Shown here piece after piece: positions 51,565-59,940 of a stretch of DNA of 61,939 bases. Position 1 is the first letter of the stretch, and every line of letters begins with the position of its first letter. The stretch is from an uncultured Planctomycetota bacterium (GTDB lineage: Bacteria > Planctomycetota > UBA1135 > GCA-002686595), in contig CAIYPP010000129.1 of the NCBI GenBank assembly GCA_903928115.1, positions 1 to 61,939 on the forward strand, read 5' to 3'. A program made the translations under genes and the position numbers. A model generated the notes under the pieces. It was given only the letters and a program-made list of their open reading frames with translations. It was not told where the DNA came from and did not search any database.

Positions 51565-53170
51565 ATGCTGATCCACGCCCTCGGTCTCGCGCTCGCGGCG
51601 CTCTCGCCCGTCCCCCAAGAGGCATGGAGCACCCTCGCACTTCCGGCGCTGTGCGAACCCGCGGTCCTCGATCGCGCGCCGCTCGAGCGCCTCGAGCGCG
51701 GCTACCACCTCGACTGGCACGGCTATCGGCAGGAGGTCGCGGCGCGTCCACCGGTCGCTCGCTTGGAGCCCGGGACCCTCGCGTCACTCCTCTCGGACGA
51801 GGCCGCGCGAGAGGAGAGTGAGCTGCGGTTCTTCGGCGAGGCGCCACCGCTCTTGGTGCGCGGAGACGCCGCCGCGCTCGAGCGCGCGCGCGACCGTCGC
51901 AGATCTGCAGGCCCTCTCGCAGTCCCTCGAGGTCGAGCTGCGCGCCTACTGGGTCCCGAAAGCCGCTGCGCCGGCCGCTTGGCTCGACGACGGTGCCGCG
52001 CGGGCCCTGATCGGCGCGCAGCCCGAGCTCGGCACCGCCCGCGTTCGCTCGGGTGCGAGCGTCGACCTCGGCGTGCGCCGCACGCGCAGCTTCTTGGCGA
52101 GCTTCGACGTCGAGGTGGCGAGCGATGCGAACGCTGCCGAGCCGCGCATCGGCCGCGTCCACAGCGGCCGCACGCTCCACCTGCGCGCTTGCCGCGTCGA
52201 CGGCGGCCGCTCCGTGCACGTCGCGGGACTCTTCGACCATGCGCAAGAGCGCGAGACCCAGCGCTTCGAGCCCAAGTCGAGCGACCTCGGTGTCCTTCAG
52301 CAGCCTACGGTCGACAGCGTGCAAGTCGCGTTCTCCGGAAAGATCCCGAGTGGCGGCTGGCTCGCCGTGAGCGTGGCTGGACGCGGGGCTCTGGACGGCG
52401 TCGTGCTCGTGCAAGCGACGACCCAGCCCGACCCGGCGGCCCCCGCGCGCTGGCGCGGTTTCGACGTCGCGCTGCTCGAGTCGCCGGTCTCCGAGTGGCC
52501 GATGCCGGAGCCCGAGACCGACGGTCTGCTCGACGAGGAATCCGAGCCCCTGCAGCACCAACCGGCGCTGGCGACTTCGACGCTGGCCCAAGGGGCCGAG
52601 GGGCTTCTGCGCGTCGGAAAGCGCTCCAAGCTCTCGTCGTTGTCTCGGAGTAGCTCGCCCTCTCCCACGTGGATGCCGGGGCTCCTGCTGCTGCCGGTCG
52701 CCGAGGCCGACGCGTGCGCCGAAGTCGAGCAACTCGCACGCGCGGCGCTCGCGGAACGTGCGCGCACGCACGAGCTCGTTGTCCGACACGGCGAGCTCGT
52801 GGTGCGTGGACCGGCCTCGCAGGGCGGATGGCTGCGAGTGCTCGCGGTGAGCGAGCGTTCCGTGCTCGCGGACTACGCGCTCGAGATCGCGCAGGAGGCG
52901 TGGATCCCGCAGCCGCAGTTGCGACGTGTGCTGACGGGGTTTGCGCTCGAGGGCGTCGTTCACGACGGCGTGTTCGTCGCGCGTGCGTGGCGTGCCTCGG
53001 GCGGCGTCGGCGAGACGCTCTCGCGCGCCGAGGCCAACCTCGGAGCGCTGGAGCTGCTCGATCGCGCGCAGGCGCGCGCGACGGCGCGGGTCGTGGGAGA
53101 GCCTCGGGAAGTTCTTTCGGCCGACGGGGCGCTCCCGGCTCTCTCCGTCCAGCTCTCTCCCGCGCGCTGA
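51565..53170 (+). pseudogene. Frameshifted gene for a secreted protein of unknown function
   Basis: A strong promoter-like TATCCT, a GGAGG Shine-Dalgarno and ATG 51565 lead into a signal peptide (MLIHALGLALAALSPVP). About 109 codons follow in one frame. At the alternating tract GCGCGCGCGCG (51882-51892) good coding potential switches frames. From there to 53170 the second frame reads smoothly (ATVADLQALSQSLEVELRAYWVPKAA ...). Restoring one GC unit would rejoin the two into about 535 residues. The protein is beta-rich with no family that I recognise. The break may be a true mutation, phase variation or a sequencing error. Downstream rpoN does not depend on this frame. Confidence 0.7.
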
Positions 53171-53191
53171 GACCTGCGCCCGATCGGCGTC

Positions 53192-53197
53192 TATACT
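53192..53197 (+). promoter_or_regulatory. Candidate -10 (TATACT) of rpoN
   Basis: TATACT lies 25 bases before TTG 53223 and just after the end of the frameshifted gene; no Shine-Dalgarno is clear. Confidence 0.4.
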
Positions 53198-53222
53198 CGC
53201 CCTACGCTCGAAAGCACTTCCC

Positions 53223-54638
53223 TTGAGACTCGGACTCCACCAATCGGCGCGCATGGAGCAGCGCCTCCTGCAGTCGCCGCAGATGATTCAGGCGATGCAG
53301 ATCCTGCAGCTCCCCTCGCTCGATCTCGCCGATCGAATCGAGCAGGAGCTCAACGAGAATCCGCTCCTCGAGAAGGCCGAGCTCGGCTACGAAGAGGGCG
53401 GCGCGGAGGGCGCCTCGGAGGCGGGCGACGGCGCGCTGCTCGACGCGCGCCTCGACGAGCTCGAGCGAGTCGACCGCGAGAGCTGGAACCGGGGACCGAA
53501 GGGCCGTGTCGAGGACTCCGACCGCAAGCTGGAGGCGCTCCAGAACGCTCCGGACAGCGCGCTGACGCTGGCCGAGGCCATCTCGGCGGAGCTCGCCTTC
53601 TCCGACCTCGACGACGCGACCCGCTCGGTGGCGCAGTACATCGTCAACTCCCTCGACGCGCGCGGCTACCTCGCCGCGGCGCCGGAAGAGATCGCGCGCG
53701 ACTGCGGCGTCCCCGGAGCGACGGTCGAGTCCGTGGCGCGCGCGCTGGCGGAACTGCGGCACCTGATTCACCCCGCGATCGCCGCGCGCGACCTGCGCGA
53801 GTGTCTGCTCCTGCAGCTCGAGTCGCACCACTTCGACGATCCGCTCCTGCGCGCGATCGTCGAGCAGCACCTCGACGACGTGACGACCAACCGTCTGCCT
53901 CGCATCGCCAAGTCGACGGGTCGCTCGCTCGACGACGTGGTGCAGGCGCTGGAGATCTTGCGCTCGTTCCAGCCCAACCCGGGCGCGAGCTACGGCGGTG
54001 AGACCGCGGCGGCGATCATGCCCGACGTGGTGGTCGAGGGGCTCGACGGACACTTCGAGGTGCGGCTCGTGCGAGATCGCGTGCCGACCTTGGTGCTCTC
54101 GCCGCAGTACAAGGAGTACCTCAAGCTCGCCAAGAAGGGCGAGGGTGAGCGCGACTGGGTCCGCAAGCGCCTCGAGAGCGCGCGCTGGTTCATCGACGCC
54201 GTGCAGCAGCGCCAGAGCACTCTGCTCCAGATCTCCGAGCGCGTGTTCGAGCACCAGCGCGACTTCCTGGAGAAGGGCGTGCGCGGTCTGCACCCGCTGC
54301 GCATGCAGCAGGTGGCCGACGAAGTGGGCGTGCACATCTCGACCGTGAGCCGTGCCGTGTCGGGCAAGTTCGCGCAGACGCCGCACGGCACCCTGCCGCT
54401 CAAGTATTTCTTCACGGGTGGCACCGAGACCGAGGACGGCGAGGTCGAGGCGCAGGCCTCGATCCAGCTGCGGATCAAGGAGCTCGTGGAAAAGGAAGAC
54501 CGCCACAACCCGCTCTCGGACGATCAGATCGCGGCCGCGCTCTCCGAACAGCACAAGATCCAGATCGCGCGGCGCACGGTGACCAAGTACCGCAAGGCGC
54601 TCTCGATTCCGTCCTCCACCCAGCGCAAGCAGTTCTAG
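53223..54638 (+). CDS. rpoN: RNA polymerase sigma-54 factor
   Basis: Sigma-54 recruits RNA polymerase to -24/-12 promoters that need AAA+ activators. TTG 53223 is preferred as it restores the canonical N-terminus (RLGLHQSARMEQRLLQSPQMIQAMQILQL); ATG 53253 would remove part of region I. It has 471 residues. The core-binding domain, the HTH (LHPLRMQQVADEVGVHISTVSRAVSGKF) and the RpoN box (ARRTVTKYR, 449-457) are all present. The NtrC-type regulator in the same window is a natural partner. efp follows 109 bases downstream with its own promoter-like TATCCT. Confidence 0.95.
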   Translation: MRLGLHQSARMEQRLLQSPQMIQAMQILQLPSLDLADRIEQELNENPLLEKAELGYEEGGAEGASEAGDGALLDARLDELERVDRESWNRGPKGRVEDSDRKLEALQNAPDSALTLAEAISAELAFSDLDDATRSVAQYIVNSLDARGYLAAAPEEIARDCGVPGATVESVARALAELRHLIHPAIAARDLRECLLLQLESHHFDDPLLRAIVEQHLDDVTTNRLPRIAKSTGRSLDDVVQALEILRSFQPNPGASYGGETAAAIMPDVVVEGLDGHFEVRLVRDRVPTLVLSPQYKEYLKLAKKGEGERDWVRKRLESARWFIDAVQQRQSTLLQISERVFEHQRDFLEKGVRGLHPLRMQQVADEVGVHISTVSRAVSGKFAQTPHGTLPLKYFFTGGTETEDGEVEAQASIQLRIKELVEKEDRHNPLSDDQIAAALSEQHKIQIARRTVTKYRKALSIPSSTQRKQF

Positions 54639-54673
54639 CGCGCGACGCGGGTGCCAAGCTCCGCGGGGGCTGC

Positions 54674-54679
54674 TATCCT
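54674..54679 (+). promoter_or_regulatory. Candidate -10 (TATCCT) of efp
   Basis: TATCCT lies 68 bases before the efp ATG, giving an untranslated leader of about 60 bases. No obvious regulatory fold is seen in it. Confidence 0.4.
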
Positions 54680-54747
54680 CTCGCGCCCGCGGACCTCCCG
54701 TCGCGGTACCACCGAACCTCCACTTCGAACTCTCAGAGCACCGCAAC

Positions 54748-55317
54748 ATGGGCGTCAAGGCCACGGAACTGCGCAAGGGCACGGTCATCGAGCAGGACAA
54801 CGATCTCTGGCTCATCACCGAGTACATGCACCACACGCCGGGCAACCTGCGCGCGATCATCCACGTCAAGATGAAGAGCCTGCGCACGGGCGGCATGCGC
54901 GACATGCGTCTGGGCTCGGGCGACGTGCTCGAGGTTGCGTTCCTCGACAAGAAGAACTGCGAGTACCTCTACAAGGAGAACTCGGGCGGCTATGTCTTCA
55001 TGGACAACGAGTCCTACGAGCAGTTCACGCTCCCCGAGGAGCTGATCGGCGAGAAGATGCCCTACGTGAAGGAGAACACGACCTGCGTCGTGACCTTCCA
55101 CGGCACCAACGCGATCGGCGTCGAGCTCCCCGCGGCCGTCGTGCTCACCGTGATCGAGGCGGACCCCGCCGTGCGCGGCAACACGGCGACGAACGTCAAG
55201 AAGGACGCGGTCGTCGAGACGGGTCTCAAGATTCGCGTGCCGATCTTCATCAGCAAGGGCGAGAAGGTGAAGATTCGCACCGAGGACGGAGAGTTCCTCG
55301 GCCGCGTGAACGACTGA
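54748..55317 (+). CDS. efp: Elongation factor P with non-basic loop tip
   Basis: EF-P binds between the P and E sites and relieves ribosome stalling at proline runs. It has 189 residues and all three OB-type domains: MGVKATELRKGTVIEQDNDLW at the start, the conserved mid-domain (KNCEYLYKENSGGYVFMDNESYEQF), and the C-terminal EF-P fold ending FLGRVND. At the tip of domain I, where E. coli EF-P has K34 in PGKG (beta-lysylated) or others have Arg (rhamnosylated), this protein has PGNLRA. Asn33 is at the modified position. A strong terminator follows. Family assignment is certain; the modification state is unclear. Confidence 0.95.
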   Translation: MGVKATELRKGTVIEQDNDLWLITEYMHHTPGNLRAIIHVKMKSLRTGGMRDMRLGSGDVLEVAFLDKKNCEYLYKENSGGYVFMDNESYEQFTLPEELIGEKMPYVKENTTCVVTFHGTNAIGVELPAAVVLTVIEADPAVRGNTATNVKKDAVVETGLKIRVPIFISKGEKVKIRTEDGEFLGRVND

Positions 55318-55337
55318 GCGCGATCGCGCGAGACACT

Positions 55338-55380
55338 GCGGGCCCGTGCGGAGTGCTCTCCGCGCGGGCCCGCTCCGTTT
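55338..55380 (+). terminator. Intrinsic terminator after efp
   Basis: Arms 55338-55353 and 55358-55373 form a 16-bp stem with one wobble and a four-base loop (TGCT), followed by TCCGTTT. It begins 20 bases after the efp stop and is the best hairpin in the window. Confidence 0.8.
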
Positions 55381-55404
55381 CTCGACGGCTCGAGCTCTGG
55401 CCGT

Positions 55405-56883
55405 TCACGGGCGCAAGTAGACCTCGACGTCCAAGTTGCGCGGCGTCCATGCGACCGGGAACGTGCGCACACGCTCGCACTGATCTCTCAGGAAGCGCTG
55501 GAAGCGCACGCGCTCGGCCTCGGACCAGTCGAGCAGGTCCTCGCGGTTGAGCACGATCCAAATACGGCGCTCGCGGCGGGCCCAGACGTCGACCAAGTGG
55601 TCTTCGTAGGCGGTGAGTCGAGCGATGCTGCGCGCTTCGCGCAGGTGCGTACTCCCCGGCGCGACGTAGTACTCACCCACCGGCGGTGCCATGCCATAGA
55701 TCAGGTCGTCGGGTCCGCGCGAGCGCACCACAAGCGCGTAGGCTTCTTTCCAGCGTGGGCGATCTCCGTGGCGCAGCGTCATGTAGAGCAAGACGTCGAC
55801 CACGCCCCACGTGAGGACCGCGACGAGCAGCGTGCGCGCGGCGATGCTGCGCGGGCGCTCGAAGGGCGCGATGCCGCTCGCGGCGGCCGCAGCCCACGGC
55901 AGCAGGACAAAGACGTACTGTGCTGCCACGCGGGCGAGCAGCGCAGCCGCCAACGCGAGCGCGAAGGAGATGGCGAGAACGAGCGCGATCAGGACATCGC
56001 CCGAGCGCCGCTGCCGCAGCGCCTCGATTCCCGTCCACGCGGCGGCGAGGCACAGCGGCGGGCCGAAGTAGAAACCACTCGTCTGCGCGAGGTGCAGCAC
56101 GCTCGAGCCGCCCTTCTTGCTCGCGTATTCGCTCCACACGTCGGCGCCCCAAGTGACTCCGAGCGTGAGGCCGAGGAGTCCGAGCGCCGCCATCCAGCGT
56201 GTCGACGGGCTCCACGCGAGCGGCGCGCCGAGGCGCCCCGCGATCCAAGGCGCCGCGAGCAGGGCCGGGACGAGCAACGCCGCCGAAGGGTGCGCGAAGG
56301 CCGCGGTGAGGGCGAGCCCCACCCCGAGCAGGTAGCGCGAGCCACTGCCGCGGGCGATGCCTCGGAGCGCGACGCCCGCTCCGAGGATCGAGATCGCCTG
56401 CGCCAGCGTGTAGTGGCGCGCGGACTGGCTCCAGAAGAGGTGATAGGACGACAGCGCGACCATCAGGGCCGCGAGCCACGAGCGCGCAGCGCCGAGGATC
56501 GGCCGGAACGCCCAAGCGGTCCCGAGGATCGAGAGCACCCCGAAGAAGCACGCCGGCGCGCGCAGGGCCCACTCATCGTGCGGTGGGCCGAGCACGTCGA
56601 GCCATACCGAGGTCAAGAAGAGGTTGAGCGGGAAGTCCGTCAGCTTGTCCCACGAGAGCGCCTGTGCGTCGTGCAGGGTGAAGGCCTCGTCGATCCAAAG
56701 CCCCCACCGCCCGAGCCCTGCGAAGCGCAGCAGGCACAGGGCCGCCACGGCCCACGGGAGGGCGCGCAGCGCGCGCTCGCCCCAGCCGGGCCCGCGCTCA
56801 CTCCTTCGGCTGCGTTCTGCCGTCTCCAAGCGCGTGGAGCCTTTCAAAGTGCGGGCACGTTGGCAACACTCTTGGAGTCCCAT
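55405..56883 (-). CDS. GT39-like membrane glycosyltransferase
   Basis: This 492-residue multi-spanning protein has about ten hydrophobic helices in residues 40-375 and a soluble C-terminal domain (~385-492). GLWIDEAFTLHDA near residue 60 holds the D-E pair in the first extracytoplasmic loop typical of GT-C enzymes of the ArnT/PMT/GT39-83 type, which use polyprenyl-phosphate sugars. ATG 56883 has a GGAGG Shine-Dalgarno five bases upstream. This start shares CATG with the start of the divergent PEGA gene, so TTG 56847 is also possible. The acceptor is unknown. Confidence 0.8.
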   Translation of the reverse strand: MGLQECCQRARTLKGSTRLETAERSRRSERGPGWGERALRALPWAVAALCLLRFAGLGRWGLWIDEAFTLHDAQALSWDKLTDFPLNLFLTSVWLDVLGPPHDEWALRAPACFFGVLSILGTAWAFRPILGAARSWLAALMVALSSYHLFWSQSARHYTLAQAISILGAGVALRGIARGSGSRYLLGVGLALTAAFAHPSAALLVPALLAAPWIAGRLGAPLAWSPSTRWMAALGLLGLTLGVTWGADVWSEYASKKGGSSVLHLAQTSGFYFGPPLCLAAAWTGIEALRQRRSGDVLIALVLAISFALALAAALLARVAAQYVFVLLPWAAAAASGIAPFERPRSIAARTLLVAVLTWGVVDVLLYMTLRHGDRPRWKEAYALVVRSRGPDDLIYGMAPPVGEYYVAPGSTHLREARSIARLTAYEDHLVDVWARRERRIWIVLNREDLLDWSEAERVRFQRFLRDQCERVRTFPVAWTPRNLDVEVYLRP

Positions 56884-57316
56884 GCGCTCCTCCCTCTCCG
56901 TCGCCACGTTTGCCGCCGCGCTGCTCACGGCCGGCTGCGTCGAGCTCCTCCCCGCTCCGGGCGTGATGTTCGCGAGCACGCCGTCCGGCGCGCGCGTGAT
57001 CGTCGACGGCGAAGACTCCGGCTTTGTCACGCCCTGCCACATCGACCTCGCGCGCGCGACGCACGACGTCGACCTCGTCCTCGAAGGCTACAAACCGGCG
57101 AGCGTGCACATCGACGAGGGCGGCGACACGTGGCTGATCCTTTGGGACGAGGCTTGGGTCAACGCGCAGACCTGGCACTTCCCGCTGTGGTTGAACGTTC
57201 GCGACGGCGTGTTTCCGATCAAGGTCGAGCGCATGCTCGAGCCCGCGCGCATCTATGTGCGCATGAGCCTCGTCGAGTCCCAAGATCGTCCGCGCCGACC
57301 CGCAGGCGGGCGCTAG
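56882..57316 (+). CDS. PEGA-domain lipoprotein
   Basis: This small exported protein (144 residues) has a signal ending at Cys19 (LTAGC), a slightly imperfect lipobox. Residues 30-75 are a PEGA domain (FASTPSGARVIVDGEDSGFVTPC, LVLEGYKPASVHI). The remainder contains Trp-rich segments (TWLILWDEAWVNAQTWHF). PEGA domains are common in S-layer-like and envelope proteins of planctomycetes and others. TTGGAG lies five bases before the ATG. gmhB follows after four bases, so the two probably share a transcript. Confidence 0.82.
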   Translation: MRSSLSVATFAAALLTAGCVELLPAPGVMFASTPSGARVIVDGEDSGFVTPCHIDLARATHDVDLVLEGYKPASVHIDEGGDTWLILWDEAWVNAQTWHFPLWLNVRDGVFPIKVERMLEPARIYVRMSLVESQDRPRRPAGGR

Positions 57317-57320
57317 CGCC

Positions 57321-57884
57321 GTGCCGCTCCGCCCGGCGGTCTTCCTCGATCGCGACGGCACGCTGCACCGCGAGCTGGAGCGTGCCCCGCGCGCGCTCGC
57401 CGAGCTGGAGTTCGTGCCCGGCCTCGATGGGGCGCTGCGCGAGCTCGCGAGCGCCGGCTATGTGCTCGTCGTCGTGACGAATCAGAGCGCAGTCGCTTCC
57501 GGTGAGGTCAGTGTGGCCGAGCTCGACGCGCTGAACCTCGCGCTGCGCGAGCGCTTCCCGATCGCGGCCTGCTACGTCTGTCCGCATCATCCCGAGCGAG
57601 GCGCGCCGCCCTACGTGCGCACGTGCGCGTGCCGCAAGCCGTCGAGCGGCATGCTCGCGCTCGCGTGCGCAGAGCTCGGACTCGACCCGACGCGCAGCTG
57701 GATCGTCGGCGACGCGCGCCGCGACCTCGAAGCGGGGCTCGCGCTCGGGACGCGCGCGATCTTGGTGCGAACGGGCAAGGGCGAGCGAGAGCGGGCCTCG
57801 CTTCCGGCCGAACTCGCGGCGCGCGTGACGGTCGTCGAGGACGTCGTGGCGGCGGCTCGCGCCGTGCTCGCTCAGGGCAAGTAG
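57321..57884 (+). CDS. gmhB: HAD-family phosphatase, GmhB-like
   Basis: GmhB-type phosphatases remove the 7-phosphate from heptose 1,7-bisphosphate on the way to ADP-heptose for LPS core, and relatives act on histidinol phosphate. It starts at GTG 57321 and has 187 residues. FLDRDGTL is HAD motif I with both Asp residues, VVTNQSAVASG is motif II, CACRKPSSGM is motif III with the zinc-binding Cys set (CYVCPHHPERG...CAC), and VGDARRDLEAG is motif IV. The histidinol-phosphatase branch cannot be excluded. It overlaps the convergent FemAB-like gene by 13 bases. Confidence 0.88.
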   Translation: MPLRPAVFLDRDGTLHRELERAPRALAELEFVPGLDGALRELASAGYVLVVVTNQSAVASGEVSVAELDALNLALRERFPIAACYVCPHHPERGAPPYVRTCACRKPSSGMLALACAELGLDPTRSWIVGDARRDLEAGLALGTRAILVRTGKGERERASLPAELAARVTVVEDVVAAARAVLAQGK

Positions 57885-58969
57885 CGGCAGAGCTCTTCCG
57901 AGAGCCTGCGCGCGATCGGCCGCGGCAGCCGAGCCCAGCTGTCGCGCAGGATCTTGGTGCGCGGATTCGACGGCGTGAGCGCCGGAAGTGCGCGATCGCG
58001 CACGAAGTGGAAGCGGTACGGGAGCGGCGTCGGCGTGAAGCCTTGGTGCTCCTTGAACGTGAACGCGCCCGAGTCGCGGCGGCTGCGGCCGAAGTCGAAG
58101 CGCGTGTGCCCTTCGCGGACGGCCCACTCCTGCAGCGCCATGTACATGAAGTTGCTCGCGCTGCACTCTCGGTCGGCTCCGTCGACGGCTCCGGAGTAGT
58201 AGGCGAGCACGTCGCCGCGGAAGAGGAAGCTCATCACCGCCGACACGGGCTGGCGCCCGCGGTGCACCACGTGGATCCGAACGTCGTCCCCGAAGCGCTT
58301 GCACAGCGACCAGAAGAACGAGTGCGGCAGCCCCGGGGAGCCGAGCTTGCGCTTGTTCTCATGGAACATGCGCACGAAGTCGTCCAAGTACCAGCGGCCC
58401 TCGGTCAGCACGAGCCCGTGCTTCTCGCGCGCCTTGCGCGCCTCGGCGCGGGCCTTCTTGGGCATCGACGCGAGCACGTCTTCGGGCTTTCTCGGCAACT
58501 CGCGCACGAAGGTCGCATAGAGCTCCGACGGGGCGAGGTCGAGACCGGGATCCTCGGTGCAGCGCAGCTCGAGGCGCCCTGCCCGTCCGCGCTCGGCAGC
58601 GTCCTTCGCCGCTTCGATCAGCCGCTGCTCGACGAGGCGCGAGTCTCCGATCGGCCCGCCGTAGACGGCGTAGGGCATCGAGATCAGCGAACGTCGCGTG
58701 ATCGGACCGGGAGCGCGCATCAGCGGCAGCACGCCGACGAGCCTGCCTTCGCGGAACGCGAGCAGGTCCGCAGGCTCGTGGCCCATCTCGCGCTCGACGA
58801 CGTCGCGCCAGCCGGCGAGGTGGAAGAAGGTCGCCTTCGGGTGGGCGCGGACGTACGCGTCGCGGGCGGAGTCGTCGGCCGCGGTGCCGAGCCGCAGCTC
58901 GGGCTCTTGCTCCTGTGCGCTCGCTGCAGGCTGCGCGTCGGGCATCTGCGCTGCTTGTTCGGCGCTCAA
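57872..58969 (-). CDS. FemAB-like peptidoglycan or exopolysaccharide acyltransferase
   Basis: This 365-residue GNAT-fold protein of the FemAB/BioF2 (acetyltransferase 6) family starts at TTG 58969 inside the upstream glycosyltransferase stop (TTGA overlap). YVRAHPKATFFHLAGWRDVVE begins the first GNAT unit, PYAVYGGPIG follows, and the second unit has LAYYSGAVDGADRECSASNFMYMALQEWAVREGHTRFDFG. FGRSRRDSGAFTFKEHQGF is typical of FemAB proteins that sit beside exopolysaccharide (PEP-CTERM/EpsH-type) genes. The usual chemistry is transfer of an aminoacyl or acyl group to a lipid-linked sugar; the substrate is unknown. Confidence 0.85.
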   Translation of the reverse strand: MSAEQAAQMPDAQPAASAQEQEPELRLGTAADDSARDAYVRAHPKATFFHLAGWRDVVEREMGHEPADLLAFREGRLVGVLPLMRAPGPITRRSLISMPYAVYGGPIGDSRLVEQRLIEAAKDAAERGRAGRLELRCTEDPGLDLAPSELYATFVRELPRKPEDVLASMPKKARAEARKAREKHGLVLTEGRWYLDDFVRMFHENKRKLGSPGLPHSFFWSLCKRFGDDVRIHVVHRGRQPVSAVMSFLFRGDVLAYYSGAVDGADRECSASNFMYMALQEWAVREGHTRFDFGRSRRDSGAFTFKEHQGFTPTPLPYRFHFVRDRALPALTPSNPRTKILRDSWARLPRPIARRLSEELCRYLP

Positions 58970-59940
58970 GGCTGTTCCTCGTCGGAGCCTTCGTCGTCAA
59001 AGCGGCGACCGATCCTGTACTCGCGCAGATTTCGCGTCTGCGTGTAATAGATGATGATCTCCCCCACGAGGCCGAAGCCGATCACCTGCACGCCGAGCGA
59101 GAACAGCATCAGCCCGAGGAGGAACGCGGGCTTGTTCTGCAGGCCGTAGTTCGGCGTGAGCACGCGGTTGACGATCGTGTAGGCGAGGATCATTCCTCCC
59201 ACGAGCGAGAGCGTGAGCCCCACGGAGCCGAAGAAACGCAGCGGCTTGATGCGGAAGCGCGTCAGGAACACCACGCCGACGACGTCGAGGAAGCGCCGCG
59301 CGTACACGCCGATGCCGAAGAAGCCCGCGCGGCCCCATTCCTTGAGGTGGCGGACGGCGCGCTCGCGTACCACGAGGCCCTCGCGCTGCGCGATCAGCGG
59401 GAGGAAGCGGTACATGTCCCCGTAGATCTCGATGTCGGCGATGCGCTCGCGCTTGAAGGCGCGGAAGTAGCAGTTCAGGTCGTGGAAGCTGCTCTTGTTG
59501 ATCTTGCGCATCAGCCAGTTGAAGCTCGCCGACTGCACTTGGTTCAGCCACGGGTCGATGCGCGCCTCGCGCCACGGCACGACCATGTCGGCGCCCGCGT
59601 CGAGCTCGGCGAGGAACTCACCGATCTCGATCGGGTCCACCTGCACGTACTGGGGCGTCGTGAAGAGCACGGCTCCGCGCGCGATCTCGCGCGCAGCCTT
59701 GAGGCACTCGGACTCGCCGAAGTGGCGCGCGAAGTGCAGCTTGCGCAGCTTGTCCGGCGAGCGAGCCTCGAGCGCGCACGCGCGCTCCCACGCCTTGCCG
59801 CGCACGCCGTCGAACACGAGGATGCACTCCCAGCTCTTGCCCAGGCGCTCGAGCTGGCCCGCGAAGGCTGCGACGACCTGCTCGACCTCGGCGTCGGGCG
59901 AGTCGATCGGGACCACGACCGTGACGTCGAGAGTGCTCAC
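58966..59940 (-). CDS. GT2-family membrane glycosyltransferase
   Basis: It starts at GTG 59940 in the stop of the upstream GT2 gene (GTGA overlap) and has 324 residues. The GT-A domain lies at 1-~230: VTVVVPIDSPDAEVEQVV opens the fold, ILVFDGVRGKAWERA is the nucleotide strand, and QVDPIEIGEFLAELDAGADMVV replaces the usual DxD/DADLQ pattern (D-P), so metal binding is atypical. Two C-terminal helices (~235-295) anchor it in the membrane. It lacks the classic DxD, and may use another acid; a glycosyl transfer to a lipid carrier is probable. Confidence 0.83.
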   Translation of the reverse strand: MSTLDVTVVVPIDSPDAEVEQVVAAFAGQLERLGKSWECILVFDGVRGKAWERACALEARSPDKLRKLHFARHFGESECLKAAREIARGAVLFTTPQYVQVDPIEIGEFLAELDAGADMVVPWREARIDPWLNQVQSASFNWLMRKINKSSFHDLNCYFRAFKRERIADIEIYGDMYRFLPLIAQREGLVVRERAVRHLKEWGRAGFFGIGVYARRFLDVVGVVFLTRFRIKPLRFFGSVGLTLSLVGGMILAYTIVNRVLTPNYGLQNKPAFLLGLMLFSLGVQVIGFGLVGEIIIYYTQTRNLREYRIGRRFDDEGSDEEQP

